Part shown: positions 15,720 to 22,292 of the stretch, piece after piece
How positions within the stretch are numbered: the stretch's first letter is position 1
Layout: each line of letters starts with the position of its first letter
Origin: Phycisphaerae bacterium
GTDB lineage: Bacteria; Planctomycetota; Phycisphaerae; JAAYCJ01
DNA: 22,292 nt
Direction: 5' to 3'
Assembly: GCA_012514125.1 (NCBI GenBank)
Contig: JAAZAW010000044.1
Location: forward strand, 1 to 22,292
Translations under genes and position numbers: made by a program
Notes under the pieces: generated by a model
Databases searched by the model: none
What the model saw: only the letters and a program-made list of their open reading frames with translations
Told to the model about the DNA's origin: nothing

Positions 15720-16604
15720 ATGTGCGGCAATTTTGTGCTTTCGGACTTCTCTGATGTGTCTCCGTCGTCGCGATCTGTTATTTTTCCTCGACTGGGTCCG
15801 AGTCTTCATTCCATGCTAACATCGGCGGGCTACGAAATTCGTCAAAACGCCGGCTATGACTGGGACGGTTTGCGGCGAGGCAAAGAATCTTTCGTTCTGT
15901 TTCAATATACTCTTGGTGGGCGAGGTCTGCTTGAGTATGAAGGTCGCCGTTATGAAGTTTTACCCGGCTCGGCTATGTTGCTTTATTTTCCGCATGAGAA
16001 TCGATACTGGTTGCCGAGCGGCGGACGATGGAAATTTTTTTTCCTGTGTCTTCACGGGAGTGAAATTCTGCGAATCTGGAAAAATCTGATCGGGCGATAC
16101 GGCCCGCTCATAACACTTTCACCGGAATCGGCAGAATTAAAGACCGCCAGCGCTATTTGTTTGAAAATTTTGCGAAATGAGGTTCGGTCGCCGTGGAGGG
16201 CGTCTTCGCTGGCGTATGATCTGGGGATGACGTTGCTGGAAAATCTTCATCGTGATCTACCGTCAACAGCGAGTCACCATCGTCCGGCTTCCATACAGAA
16301 CGCTATGGTGTATTGCCGCGATCATCTTGCTTTGCCTATCGGTGTAGAAGAAATGGCTCAAGCCGCGGGCTATAGCCGGTTTCACTTCACCCGATTATTT
16401 CTCAAAAGCGAAGGGGTTTCTCCAATGGAGTATCTTACTCGCCGGCGGATGCAACTGGCGGTTCAACTTCTTAAAACCACGACCGATCCTGTTAAACTCA
16501 TCGCCCGTCGGTGTGGTTATAAATCCAGCGGCTATTTCGGTAAGGTTTTTCTGAAAACTTATGGACTTTCGCCGGGCGATTTCAGGAAAACCGGCATGTA
16601 CTGA
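15720..16604 (+). CDS. AraC-family transcriptional regulator
   Basis: This 294-aa DNA-binding regulator has an N-terminal cupin-like sugar-sensing domain (about 35-150, with FQYTLGGRGLLEYEGRRYEV, then a PGSAMLLYFP strand) and a C-terminal AraC domain with two helix-turn-helix units: IGVEEMAQAAGYSRFHFTRLF (207-227) and PVKLIARRCGYKSSGYFGKVF (257-277). The second HTH carries the family-typical GY.....F...F pattern. The start is ATG 15720, with AGGA 10 nt upstream; nearby ATGs are in other frames. Divergent pairing with the GH4 gene suggests that it activates that gene in response to a galactoside or related sugar. Effector and binding sites are not visible. Confidence 0.88.
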   Translation: MCGNFVLSDFSDVSPSSRSVIFPRLGPSLHSMLTSAGYEIRQNAGYDWDGLRRGKESFVLFQYTLGGRGLLEYEGRRYEVLPGSAMLLYFPHENRYWLPSGGRWKFFFLCLHGSEILRIWKNLIGRYGPLITLSPESAELKTASAICLKILRNEVRSPWRASSLAYDLGMTLLENLHRDLPSTASHHRPASIQNAMVYCRDHLALPIGVEEMAQAAGYSRFHFTRLFLKSEGVSPMEYLTRRRMQLAVQLLKTTTDPVKLIARRCGYKSSGYFGKVFLKTYGLSPGDFRKTGMY

Positions 16605-16704
16605 TCAATGGGAAGTAAATCTCCTTAAGACAGAGGACTGTATTGTATTCAGGAGCCATAGAAACCGTCAAAGTCGGGGTCTGAAGAGAACCCAAGCGAT
16701 GAAC

Positions 16705-17520
16705 TTATTTTTTATCCGACTTTTTGATTAAATTCTGAATTTCTTTTTGCAAGGCTGAGATTTGTCGAGTCAGGGAGTCTATTTTTTGGAATGCTTCGGT
16801 TCCTTCTTTTGTTTTTGAGCGATCTTTTCCGATGAAAAAGGTGGCCAGAATGGCGGTGACGTAGCCGAAAATGGCAAAGGCGTAAAGGGCCAGCAACAGA
16901 CACAGGATTCGTCCTTCCGGCGTGACGGGCCAATCTTGCGATCCCATTGTTGTCATGATCATGGCGGTCCACCACAGGGATGAGCCGTAGCTTTTGAATA
17001 CCTGGGTAGCAGAAGCATTTTTTTCAAAGGTATAGATGCCTGCGGCTCCGGTGAACGTGACGATGAAGGTTAGAAGGACCACGTATCCTGTTCCGCGGTG
17101 ACTCATGACCATGCCCAGGCTTTTCATACCGCGATTGATAGAACTCAGGAACCTGACAAGACTGGCGCCGCGTGTGATTCTGATGAATGTAAGGAGTCTT
17201 AGTGCTTTAAGTATGCGCAGGATACGAAGAGCGGGCACGAAGAGGGAAATTGCGGTAAGCCAGTTGGTTCTCAAGTAGTTTATTTTTTTGGGGGCCAGGA
17301 TTAATTCGATTACAAAGTTGAGAATGAAAATGATCCAGATAACGATAACGATGGTGTTTAAGATTGAGCTTAGTCCCCAGGTCCATTCCCAGATCAGCAA
17401 GATTAGCCAGATAAAGGCCAGGATCACCATCGGCCAATTCAGCCAGGTTTCGAGTCGATGCAGGAGTTGATATCGTTGATGCTCCAACTCCTGTTGTTGG
17501 TTTTTATTTTGGTTCATCAT
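16705..17520 (-). CDS. voltage-gated-type six-TM ion channel with non-canonical filter
   Basis: This 271-aa inner-membrane channel of the ion-transport (Kv-like) superfamily has six predicted helices. S4 is at about 96-117, with regularly spaced positive charges (Arg99, Arg102, Lys105, Arg108, Arg114, Arg117). The pore loop is at about 180-197 and the last helix at about 204-230. A coiled-coil tail (about 241-266) could join the subunits of a tetramer. Where K+ channels have TVGYGD, this protein has TTMGSQDW (190-197), so ion selectivity cannot be assumed. I recall similar filters in uncharacterised bacterial 'ion transporter' proteins. There are two start codons, at 17520 and 17517, with AAGGA upstream. 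The neighbours give no hint of function. Confidence 0.82.
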   Translation of the reverse strand: MMNQNKNQQQELEHQRYQLLHRLETWLNWPMVILAFIWLILLIWEWTWGLSSILNTIVIVIWIIFILNFVIELILAPKKINYLRTNWLTAISLFVPALRILRILKALRLLTFIRITRGASLVRFLSSINRGMKSLGMVMSHRGTGYVVLLTFIVTFTGAAGIYTFEKNASATQVFKSYGSSLWWTAMIMTTMGSQDWPVTPEGRILCLLLALYAFAIFGYVTAILATFFIGKDRSKTKEGTEAFQKIDSLTRQISALQKEIQNLIKKSDKK

Positions 17521-17784
17521 GTCCGGAATTTTCCTTGCGGATATGAAGGCGAACGATATCGACGCTTCGTTTATTGGTTGAATGAGTCATTGTTGAATCC
17601 ACTGCCCAGTCAATACCCTATAAAAGCCCCATAGACTTATTTTAAGAACAAATTAAAGGTAATTCAACCTGCTCGAATTGCTCCACTCACAGGTTAGCAT
17701 TTGGGTATGTTTGATCTTTATCCAGAAGCGAAGGATTTGATCTCTGTTCATGTAATGCTTAACTTTCCGATATCTGAAAAGCCC
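17521..17784. other. intergenic region without recognised content
   Basis: This stretch lies between the two divergent membrane-protein genes. I see no ORF with coding character, no RNA gene and no strong repeat. It must hold the promoter of the channel gene, which I could not place. Confidence 0.5.
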
Positions 17785-17812
17785 TTGACTTGTCTATTGC
17801 GTGTGATACGGT
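17785..17812 (+). promoter_or_regulatory. predicted promoter of the AI-2E family gene
   Basis: TTGACT (17785-17790), 16 nt, then TACGGT (17807-17812), a weak -10 box that keeps the most conserved T-A...T positions. The start site near 17819 would lie downstream of the TTG codon at 17790, which supports ATG 17838 as the true start. Confidence 0.3.
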
Positions 17813-17837
17813 AGAAGGATCAAAGGGGCGATATTCT

Positions 17838-18890
17838 ATGAAACATCAGGATACTTTATTCAGGGTTTGGGTGTATCCATTGGTGACGCTATTTCTTTGG
17901 GGTCTGGCGTTGATTCTGGTATTTCGATTTTTCATGGCGGCCAAGTTGATCCTGTTGGGTTTTTTAGCGGTGGGGGCAGTGACGTCGGCGGTCCATCCGA
18001 TTGCGGCGCGTATTCCGGGACCACGATGGTTTTGTGCGATTGTGGCGGTGCTGATTCCTTTTCTTGTGATGGGGGGAATTTTTTTACTTATTGTTTGGTT
18101 TTTGGCGGGTCAGGTGCAAACAGAATTGTCCCAGTGGCCGGAGTTGGTCAAAAGTGTGAACGGTCTCCTGGTCAAGTGGAGCCATCAACTGGGGTTGAAT
18201 TATTCTATAACGGTAGAGATGATTTGGGAACGCGTGCAGCGATTTTTGATTGGTTCGGACGTGGTGGAATGGGTTTCCGTGTTCACTGATTTTTTATCGG
18301 GGTTTCTGCTTGTGCTGGTTTTCATTTTTTTTGGATCCATTTATATTCTGAGTGAGCCGTCAGATCGATTGATAGATTCCGCCCTTCGTCTGTTGGCTCG
18401 GGAACATCGGCCTGGGATACGAAATGCACTGTCGGAGTTGTCGGTTAAACTTCGGTGGTGGCTAATTGGGACACTTATCAGCATGTCAGTCATTGGGATT
18501 ATTTCGGGATTAGGTTTTGGGTTGATCGGACTACAGCTGGCGATCCCCCTTGCCCTGCTGGCGGGTATCGCGGAGCTTGTTCCCACGGTCGGACCGTTGG
18601 TTGCTTTTTTTCTGGCCTTTCTTTTTGCCTTGACCCAGGGAACAGGTGTGGCGTTAGGGGTATTGATCGTTTATTCAATAAACCAGATCGCAGAGTCTTA
18701 CATTCTTTTGCCGTATGTGATGAAACAAACGGTTAAGATTCCACCCGTGATTACTTTGTTCAGTATCGTTTTGTGGGGGAGCGTCTTTGGGCTGCCGGGT
18801 TTACTGTTGGCTATTCCGATCGACCTGGTGATTTGGACATTGCTTAAACAATTTGCGTTTGAACCCTCTGAAAGCGAACAGGAGAAGTGA
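17838..18890 (+). CDS. AI-2E/PerM family permease
   Basis: This is a polytopic inner-membrane protein of the AI-2E exporter (PerM/TqsA/YdiK) family, 350 aa with the chosen start. It has the family layout: paired N-terminal helices with a VHPIAARIP turn after the second, a soluble segment rich in charged residues around 90-150, a helix ending in SIYILSEPSDRL, and a C-terminal bundle containing LALLAGIAELVPTVGPLVAFF, then INQIAESYILLPYVMKQTVKIPP and GLLLAIP. These are the best-conserved family motifs. Substrates differ among members (autoinducer-2, Na+/H+ exchange, export), so none is claimed. ATG 17838 follows AAAGGGG at suitable spacing. The TTG at 17790 would add 16 residues unlike the family. 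It is convergent with the next gene. Confidence 0.88.
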   Translation: MKHQDTLFRVWVYPLVTLFLWGLALILVFRFFMAAKLILLGFLAVGAVTSAVHPIAARIPGPRWFCAIVAVLIPFLVMGGIFLLIVWFLAGQVQTELSQWPELVKSVNGLLVKWSHQLGLNYSITVEMIWERVQRFLIGSDVVEWVSVFTDFLSGFLLVLVFIFFGSIYILSEPSDRLIDSALRLLAREHRPGIRNALSELSVKLRWWLIGTLISMSVIGIISGLGFGLIGLQLAIPLALLAGIAELVPTVGPLVAFFLAFLFALTQGTGVALGVLIVYSINQIAESYILLPYVMKQTVKIPPVITLFSIVLWGSVFGLPGLLLAIPIDLVIWTLLKQFAFEPSESEQEK

Positions 18891-19000
18891 GTTTTTTAAA
18901 TGACGCGCGAGAGTGGATTGTCGTCGTTTCGTTTTTTTCGGTGGTCGAAATTTTGATATTGCGCTACGACACCCTTCAGTCAGAAGCGTATTAACGTAAA

Positions 19001-19732
19001 TCATCGCAGGAAAAAATCTTTCATATAGAACGCCAACATGACCAAGAGGGCGATGGCGATGATGAGGGTGAGGACGAGGCTGATGCGGTTGAACTTGGCT
19101 TGGCGTTTGGCGACGTCGATGAGGGGTTGAATTTGCTGGTTGAGACCTTTGGCGAATTCTTCTCGGTTGGCTTGCTGGGTTTCGGCGAAGCGTGTGAGTG
19201 AGGCGACGTTTCGGCCCATGGTGTCCATACTGGTCAGAAGCGCGCGGTCGATCTGGGCTTCGGATTGGAGCTGATCTTCGATGGCGGCGAGTTTTTCGGA
19301 TTGTTCGCGTGAGGATTTGGGGACGGCTTCGAGGGCGGCGGCGAGGCGTTCGGTGGCGGAATTCAGGCGTTGAAGTTCGGAGAGGACCTGCTCGAGGGTT
19401 TTGCCGTTTCGACTCATGGAATCGAGGGATCGTTCGTTGTTTTGGACGATGAGGCTGAGTTTGTCTTCCTGCTTGCGTGAATTGTCGGCGAGTTGTTCGA
19501 GGGTATGGGTGATTTGTTTATTGGTCTGGACGACGGTTTCGGCGTAGCTTTCGACTTGGCGGCGTTGCATCCATCGGGAAAAAGCGCCGGGCTGATCTTC
19601 TTCTTCGTGGGCCGGTAAGGTTTCGTCACGGAGTTGCGGTTCGGGCCAGGGGCACTGGGGCGGTTTGGGGGCTTGGGGGGTATCGTTGCTGCTGCGACCC
19701 ATTAATTGTTTCCACCAGTTTTTCATCATCAT
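19001..19732 (-). CDS. tail-anchored coiled-coil protein of unknown function
   Basis: I do not recognise this family. The product is about 243 aa: a short Trp/Lys start (KNWWKQLMGR), a Pro-rich acidic segment (about 15-50), a long heptad-rich helical region (about 55-210) and one hydrophobic segment close to the C-terminus (about 219-240) ending FFLR. Most of the protein would therefore face the cytoplasm, anchored by its tail. The start is one of three adjacent ATG codons (19732, 19729, 19726) behind GAGGA. An ATG at 19750 would add six residues but lacks a ribosome binding site. It follows pheT on the same strand with a short gap and is probably cotranscribed. The build recalls RmuC-like or chemoreceptor-like coiled coils, but no diagnostic motif is present. 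Confidence 0.72.
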   Translation of the reverse strand: MMMKNWWKQLMGRSSNDTPQAPKPPQCPWPEPQLRDETLPAHEEEDQPGAFSRWMQRRQVESYAETVVQTNKQITHTLEQLADNSRKQEDKLSLIVQNNERSLDSMSRNGKTLEQVLSELQRLNSATERLAAALEAVPKSSREQSEKLAAIEDQLQSEAQIDRALLTSMDTMGRNVASLTRFAETQQANREEFAKGLNQQIQPLIDVAKRQAKFNRISLVLTLIIAIALLVMLAFYMKDFFLR

Positions 19733-19786
19733 CGGTTCCTCATTTTTCATTGATAAAGACGGCGGGTAAAGCCCACCTTATGAGAT

Positions 19787-21808
19787 TTAACTTGCACGCA
19801 GTTGGGCGTGGAAGGTTTTTTCCAGGGTTTCGATGACGCGTTTTTGATTCGCGTCAACTTCCTCGTGTGTCAGGCTTCGGTCGGCATTGCGATATCGCAG
19901 CCGGAAGAAGAGACTTTTCTGACCTTTGGGGATTTGTTTGCCTCGGAAAAGTTCGCCGAATTCGACGGTTTCGAGGTCGGGGATTTTGAGCGATAAAATT
20001 GTGTTTTCGATCTGCTCCCAGCGGACTTCCTCGGCCAGGATGATCGAGAGGTCTCGTTCGATGGCGGGGAACCTTGGCAACGGGGTGATGCTGACGGGTT
20101 CCATGGGAAGCGAGACGAGAGCTTCATAGTCGATCTGGGCAACGGCGGCAGTTTTTTTGAGATCGTAGATTTTTTGAATGTTCGGGGTGATTGTTCCGAC
20201 GATGCCGATTTTTCGGTCGCCGAGCATGACGGCGGCGGACTGGTCGGGGAGGAACCAGGGCATTTCCTGGGGGACCAGGCGGAGTTTTTGCGGACTGTTC
20301 ATTAATTTGAGCATCAGTTCCAGGGCGCCGCGGATTGCGCGGATGTCGGCGGAGGAGGACAGGATGGCGAGTTGTCGTGTTTCTCGTGGTAATTGGCCCG
20401 GTTTGCCGGGGGCAAAGACATGGGCGATTTCGTACAGGTCGGAGGTTGCGTTGCCGGCATTTTGATTGAGCAGACGGACTTGCAGCAAAGAAGGGATGAG
20501 CGAGCAGCGCAGGGCGTCGTTGGCCATGCGACGATTGCCTGCGACACGAAGGGCGCTGTCGCGGGGGATGTCGGTGAAGAGGCAGGCCTGGTCGGGTTCG
20601 ACGAGGGTGACGGTGATGGTTTCGTTGAAGCCGGACTGGTTCATGGCCTGCTGGATGATGGTGTCAAGCCGCTGGGTTTTTGTGGGCGATACGGCGCGGA
20701 TGCTGATGGTGTTGACGATGGGGATGGCGTCGTAGCCTACGATTCGGCCAATTTCTTCGACCAGGTCGATCGGTCGGGTGACCTCGGCGCGATACGGGGG
20801 CGAGATCACGAGCATTTTTTCGTTATCGCGGGATTCGATGGTAAAGCCCAGCGAGGTGAGGATTCGGGCACAGACGTCGGGGGGGATGTCGATGCCGAGG
20901 ACCGATTTGACGTTGGAGAATTTAAATTCGATTTTTTTGCACTCGTAGGGTTTGGCCCAGACGTCGATGTAACCTTCGGCGACGGTTCCGCCGCAGAGTT
21001 GGACGATGAGATCGGCGGCGCGGCGGGAGGCCCATTCGACGCCGACGGGATCGATTTTTCGCTCGAAGCGATAGGACGAATCGGAATGCAGGTTGAGTTT
21101 GCGTGCGGTGCGTCGGATGCAGACGGGCTCGAACTCGGCGCTTTCGAGAAGGATATTGGTTGTTTTATCGGAGATTTCGGAATTCAGACCACCCATGACA
21201 CCGGCAAGGGCGACGGCGCGTTCGCCGTCGGCGATGACGAGGGTTTGGGAGTCAAGTTTATGTTCAGAATGGTCGATGGCGATGAACGGTTCTTGCGGGC
21301 GAGCCTGGCGGACGACGATTTTTTTGCCGCTGAGTTTGTCGAAGTCGAAGGCGTGGAGGGGCTGGCCTGTTTCAAAGAGGACGTAGTTGGTGATATCGAC
21401 GACGTTGTTGACGCTGCGAAGGCCTATGGCTTCGAGGCGGTCGACCATCCATTTTTGGGATGGGCCGATTTTAACGTTGCGGATGACACGGGCGGTGTAT
21501 CGGGGGCATAAATCCGGGGCGAGAACCTCGACGCTGGTGAGTTCGGCGGCGGAAGGGGTGGATGTTTTTAGATCGATGTCGGGAAGTTTCATGTTGCGGC
21601 CCAGGATGGCGGCGGCTTCGCGGGCGATACCGATATGGCCGAGGCAATCGGGGCGGTTGGAGGTGACTTCCAGGTCGATCATGGTGTCGCCTGGCAGGTC
21701 ACGGACCTCTTCAAGGTTAAAGCCCGTGTTGATAAGTTTGTCGGCCAGGGCTTGGGGGGTCAGGTCGATATCCACATAATCTTTGAGCCAGTTGAATGAA
21801 ACTTTCAT
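19787..21808 (-). CDS. pheT: phenylalanyl-tRNA synthetase beta subunit, short form
   Basis: PheT pairs with PheS to charge tRNA-Phe and carries the editing (B3/4) and tRNA-binding domains. The 673-aa protein starts with the typical MKVSFNWLKDYVD, then passes directly to LEVTSNRPDCLGHIGIARE (46-64). The EMAPII-like tRNA-binding insertion found near residues 40-150 of the ~795-aa E. coli protein is absent. The editing domain spans about 65-285. A B5 domain (about 290-365, with PPYRAEVTRPIDLVEEIGRI) follows. The C-terminal anticodon-binding fold (about 580-672) contains PRFPAIERDLSI and SLTHEEVDANQ. The start is ATG 21808, with GAG directly upstream. pheS is not found in the ~480 nt upstream that are visible, so the subunit genes are separated or farther apart than usual. 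Confidence 0.95.
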   Translation of the reverse strand: MKVSFNWLKDYVDIDLTPQALADKLINTGFNLEEVRDLPGDTMIDLEVTSNRPDCLGHIGIAREAAAILGRNMKLPDIDLKTSTPSAAELTSVEVLAPDLCPRYTARVIRNVKIGPSQKWMVDRLEAIGLRSVNNVVDITNYVLFETGQPLHAFDFDKLSGKKIVVRQARPQEPFIAIDHSEHKLDSQTLVIADGERAVALAGVMGGLNSEISDKTTNILLESAEFEPVCIRRTARKLNLHSDSSYRFERKIDPVGVEWASRRAADLIVQLCGGTVAEGYIDVWAKPYECKKIEFKFSNVKSVLGIDIPPDVCARILTSLGFTIESRDNEKMLVISPPYRAEVTRPIDLVEEIGRIVGYDAIPIVNTISIRAVSPTKTQRLDTIIQQAMNQSGFNETITVTLVEPDQACLFTDIPRDSALRVAGNRRMANDALRCSLIPSLLQVRLLNQNAGNATSDLYEIAHVFAPGKPGQLPRETRQLAILSSSADIRAIRGALELMLKLMNSPQKLRLVPQEMPWFLPDQSAAVMLGDRKIGIVGTITPNIQKIYDLKKTAAVAQIDYEALVSLPMEPVSITPLPRFPAIERDLSIILAEEVRWEQIENTILSLKIPDLETVEFGELFRGKQIPKGQKSLFFRLRYRNADRSLTHEEVDANQKRVIETLEKTFHAQLRAS

Positions 21809-21916
21809 CTCGTCAAAAACTCCGTATACTTTAGAAACTAAGTTAAATTGTGATGTAAACAGGAAATTATATCAAAAAATAGGAAAGTTGAAAGTTAGAA
21901 GTGGCAGGTTTATCCC

Positions 21917-21952
21917 CCCTGCTGGGATGTCTGCCTGTAAATTTCAGCAGGG
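21917..21952. other. inverted repeat upstream of pheT
   Basis: CCCTGCTG (21917-21924) and CAGCAGGG (21945-21952) pair perfectly over 8 bp with a 20-nt loop. No T-run follows on the + strand. It lies about 110 nt before the pheT start, so on the minus strand it could be a leader hairpin of pheT or the end of an upstream unit. Confidence 0.3.
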
Positions 21953-22006
21953 TTAATTGTTGACGAGGGTTGGCGGGTGAACCTTTGGCAGGAGTTGTGA
22001 TTGTAC

Positions 22007-22090
22007 ATTTTGTACAAAATCCGGATGTTTGCGGTGAGAAAAATCGCGGTTTTTGGAGTGTTAGGGGCGAAAAATACGTTTTGTACAAAA
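22007..22090. repeat. two copies of a TTTTGTACAAAA palindrome
   Basis: A 14-bp perfect palindrome ATTTTGTACAAAAT (22007-22020) and a 12-bp copy TTTTGTACAAAA (22079-22090) lie 71 bp apart. They sit in the non-coding region upstream of pheT and could be regulator binding sites. No promoter could be tied to them. Confidence 0.4.
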
Positions 22091-22103
22091 TGGAGCGGGG
22101 TGG

Positions 22104-22136
22104 CGGGCTCTGGGCTTTTGGCTTTGGGCTTTGGGA
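22104..22136. repeat. degenerate short tandem repeat (GGGCTTT-like units)
   Basis: Four to five imperfect 6-8 bp units of the form GGGCTTT (GGGCTCT, GGGCTTTT, GGCTTT, GGGCTTT) follow one another. They are framed by GCTCT (22107-22111) and AGAGC (22137-22141), which could pair. It is a simple-sequence region without a gene. From 22137 to the window end I see no supported feature. Confidence 0.4.
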
Positions 22137-22292
22137 AGAGCGGTCTGTGGCCGGAGGGGGAAACGGGGAAAGATGGTGGATGAGACCGGATTGTAGTATG
22201 GTTGTTGTCGAAGGCATGAAAAGACTCCGGAAAAGAGGCGGAAAAGTCTTTCGGGTTTTGAAGAATGAGCCGGGGGATGCGGCTCTGGGAAG

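Noticed and set aside
20393..21511. 372-codon open frame on the + strand opposite pheT
   Set aside because: Its Gly/Asp/Val-rich product is the antisense image of the pheT codons; pheT itself is unmistakable.
22180..22292. Open frame from ATG 22180 or 22198 to the right edge
   Set aside because: No convincing ribosome binding site, no recognisable protein motif and cut by the window; could be real but cannot be supported.
1..22292. CRISPR array, toxin-antitoxin pair, phage or anti-phage defence system
   Set aside because: No regularly spaced repeats, nuclease or integrase genes or typical defence domains were found on either strand.

Overview
The window is about 22 kb of bacterial chromosome of medium GC content, densely coded and without rRNA, tRNA, CRISPR or an intact transposon. 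Several traits together suggest an anaerobic or facultative member of the Planctomycetota, perhaps Phycisphaerae: an enlarged RseP, a siroheme-branch AhbC-like radical SAM protein, a UroD-family remnant, a GH4/AraC sugar locus and polysaccharide-envelope genes. This assignment is inference from gene content, not from a marker gene.

Left part (1-8116, all + strand): central metabolism and housekeeping. leuC (leucine synthesis) ends in a strong terminator. It is followed by the overlapping pair dxr-rseP (MEP isoprenoid pathway and site-2 protease), also ending in a strong terminator. An AhbC-like heme-pathway radical SAM gene starts 11 nt after that terminator, and rnhA and the fused riboflavin gene ribBA follow. 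The DHBP-synthase half of RibBA has Gln where the family's metal-binding His is expected.

Middle part (8117-13977): cell-envelope polysaccharide functions. Two nearly identical 16-bp palindromes precede a good promoter and a Wzz-like membrane protein (+). After a UroD-family gene remnant come two minus-strand genes: a polyprenyl-phosphate-sugar synthase fused to a GtrA domain, and an ArnT/PMT-like glycosyltransferase. The first probably makes the lipid-linked sugar and the second could use it. Between them lies a REP-like intergenic repeat with near-terminal inverted repeats. A second gene remnant, the C-terminal end of a probable glycoside hydrolase, follows.

Right part (14064-22292): a GH4 glycosidase gene (-) diverges from an AraC-family regulator (+), a typical sugar-responsive pair. 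Next are a six-TM channel with a non-canonical selectivity filter (-), an AI-2E/PerM family permease (+), and a minus-strand pair of pheT (short form, lacking the EMAPII-like domain) and a tail-anchored coiled-coil protein. The last ~480 bases hold no convincing gene but several palindromes and simple repeats.

No complete, clearly new multi-gene system is visible. The strongest leads are the paired palindromes before the Wzz-like gene, the substituted RibBA active site, the unusual channel filter, and a predicted leaderless promoter inside the rseP terminator.
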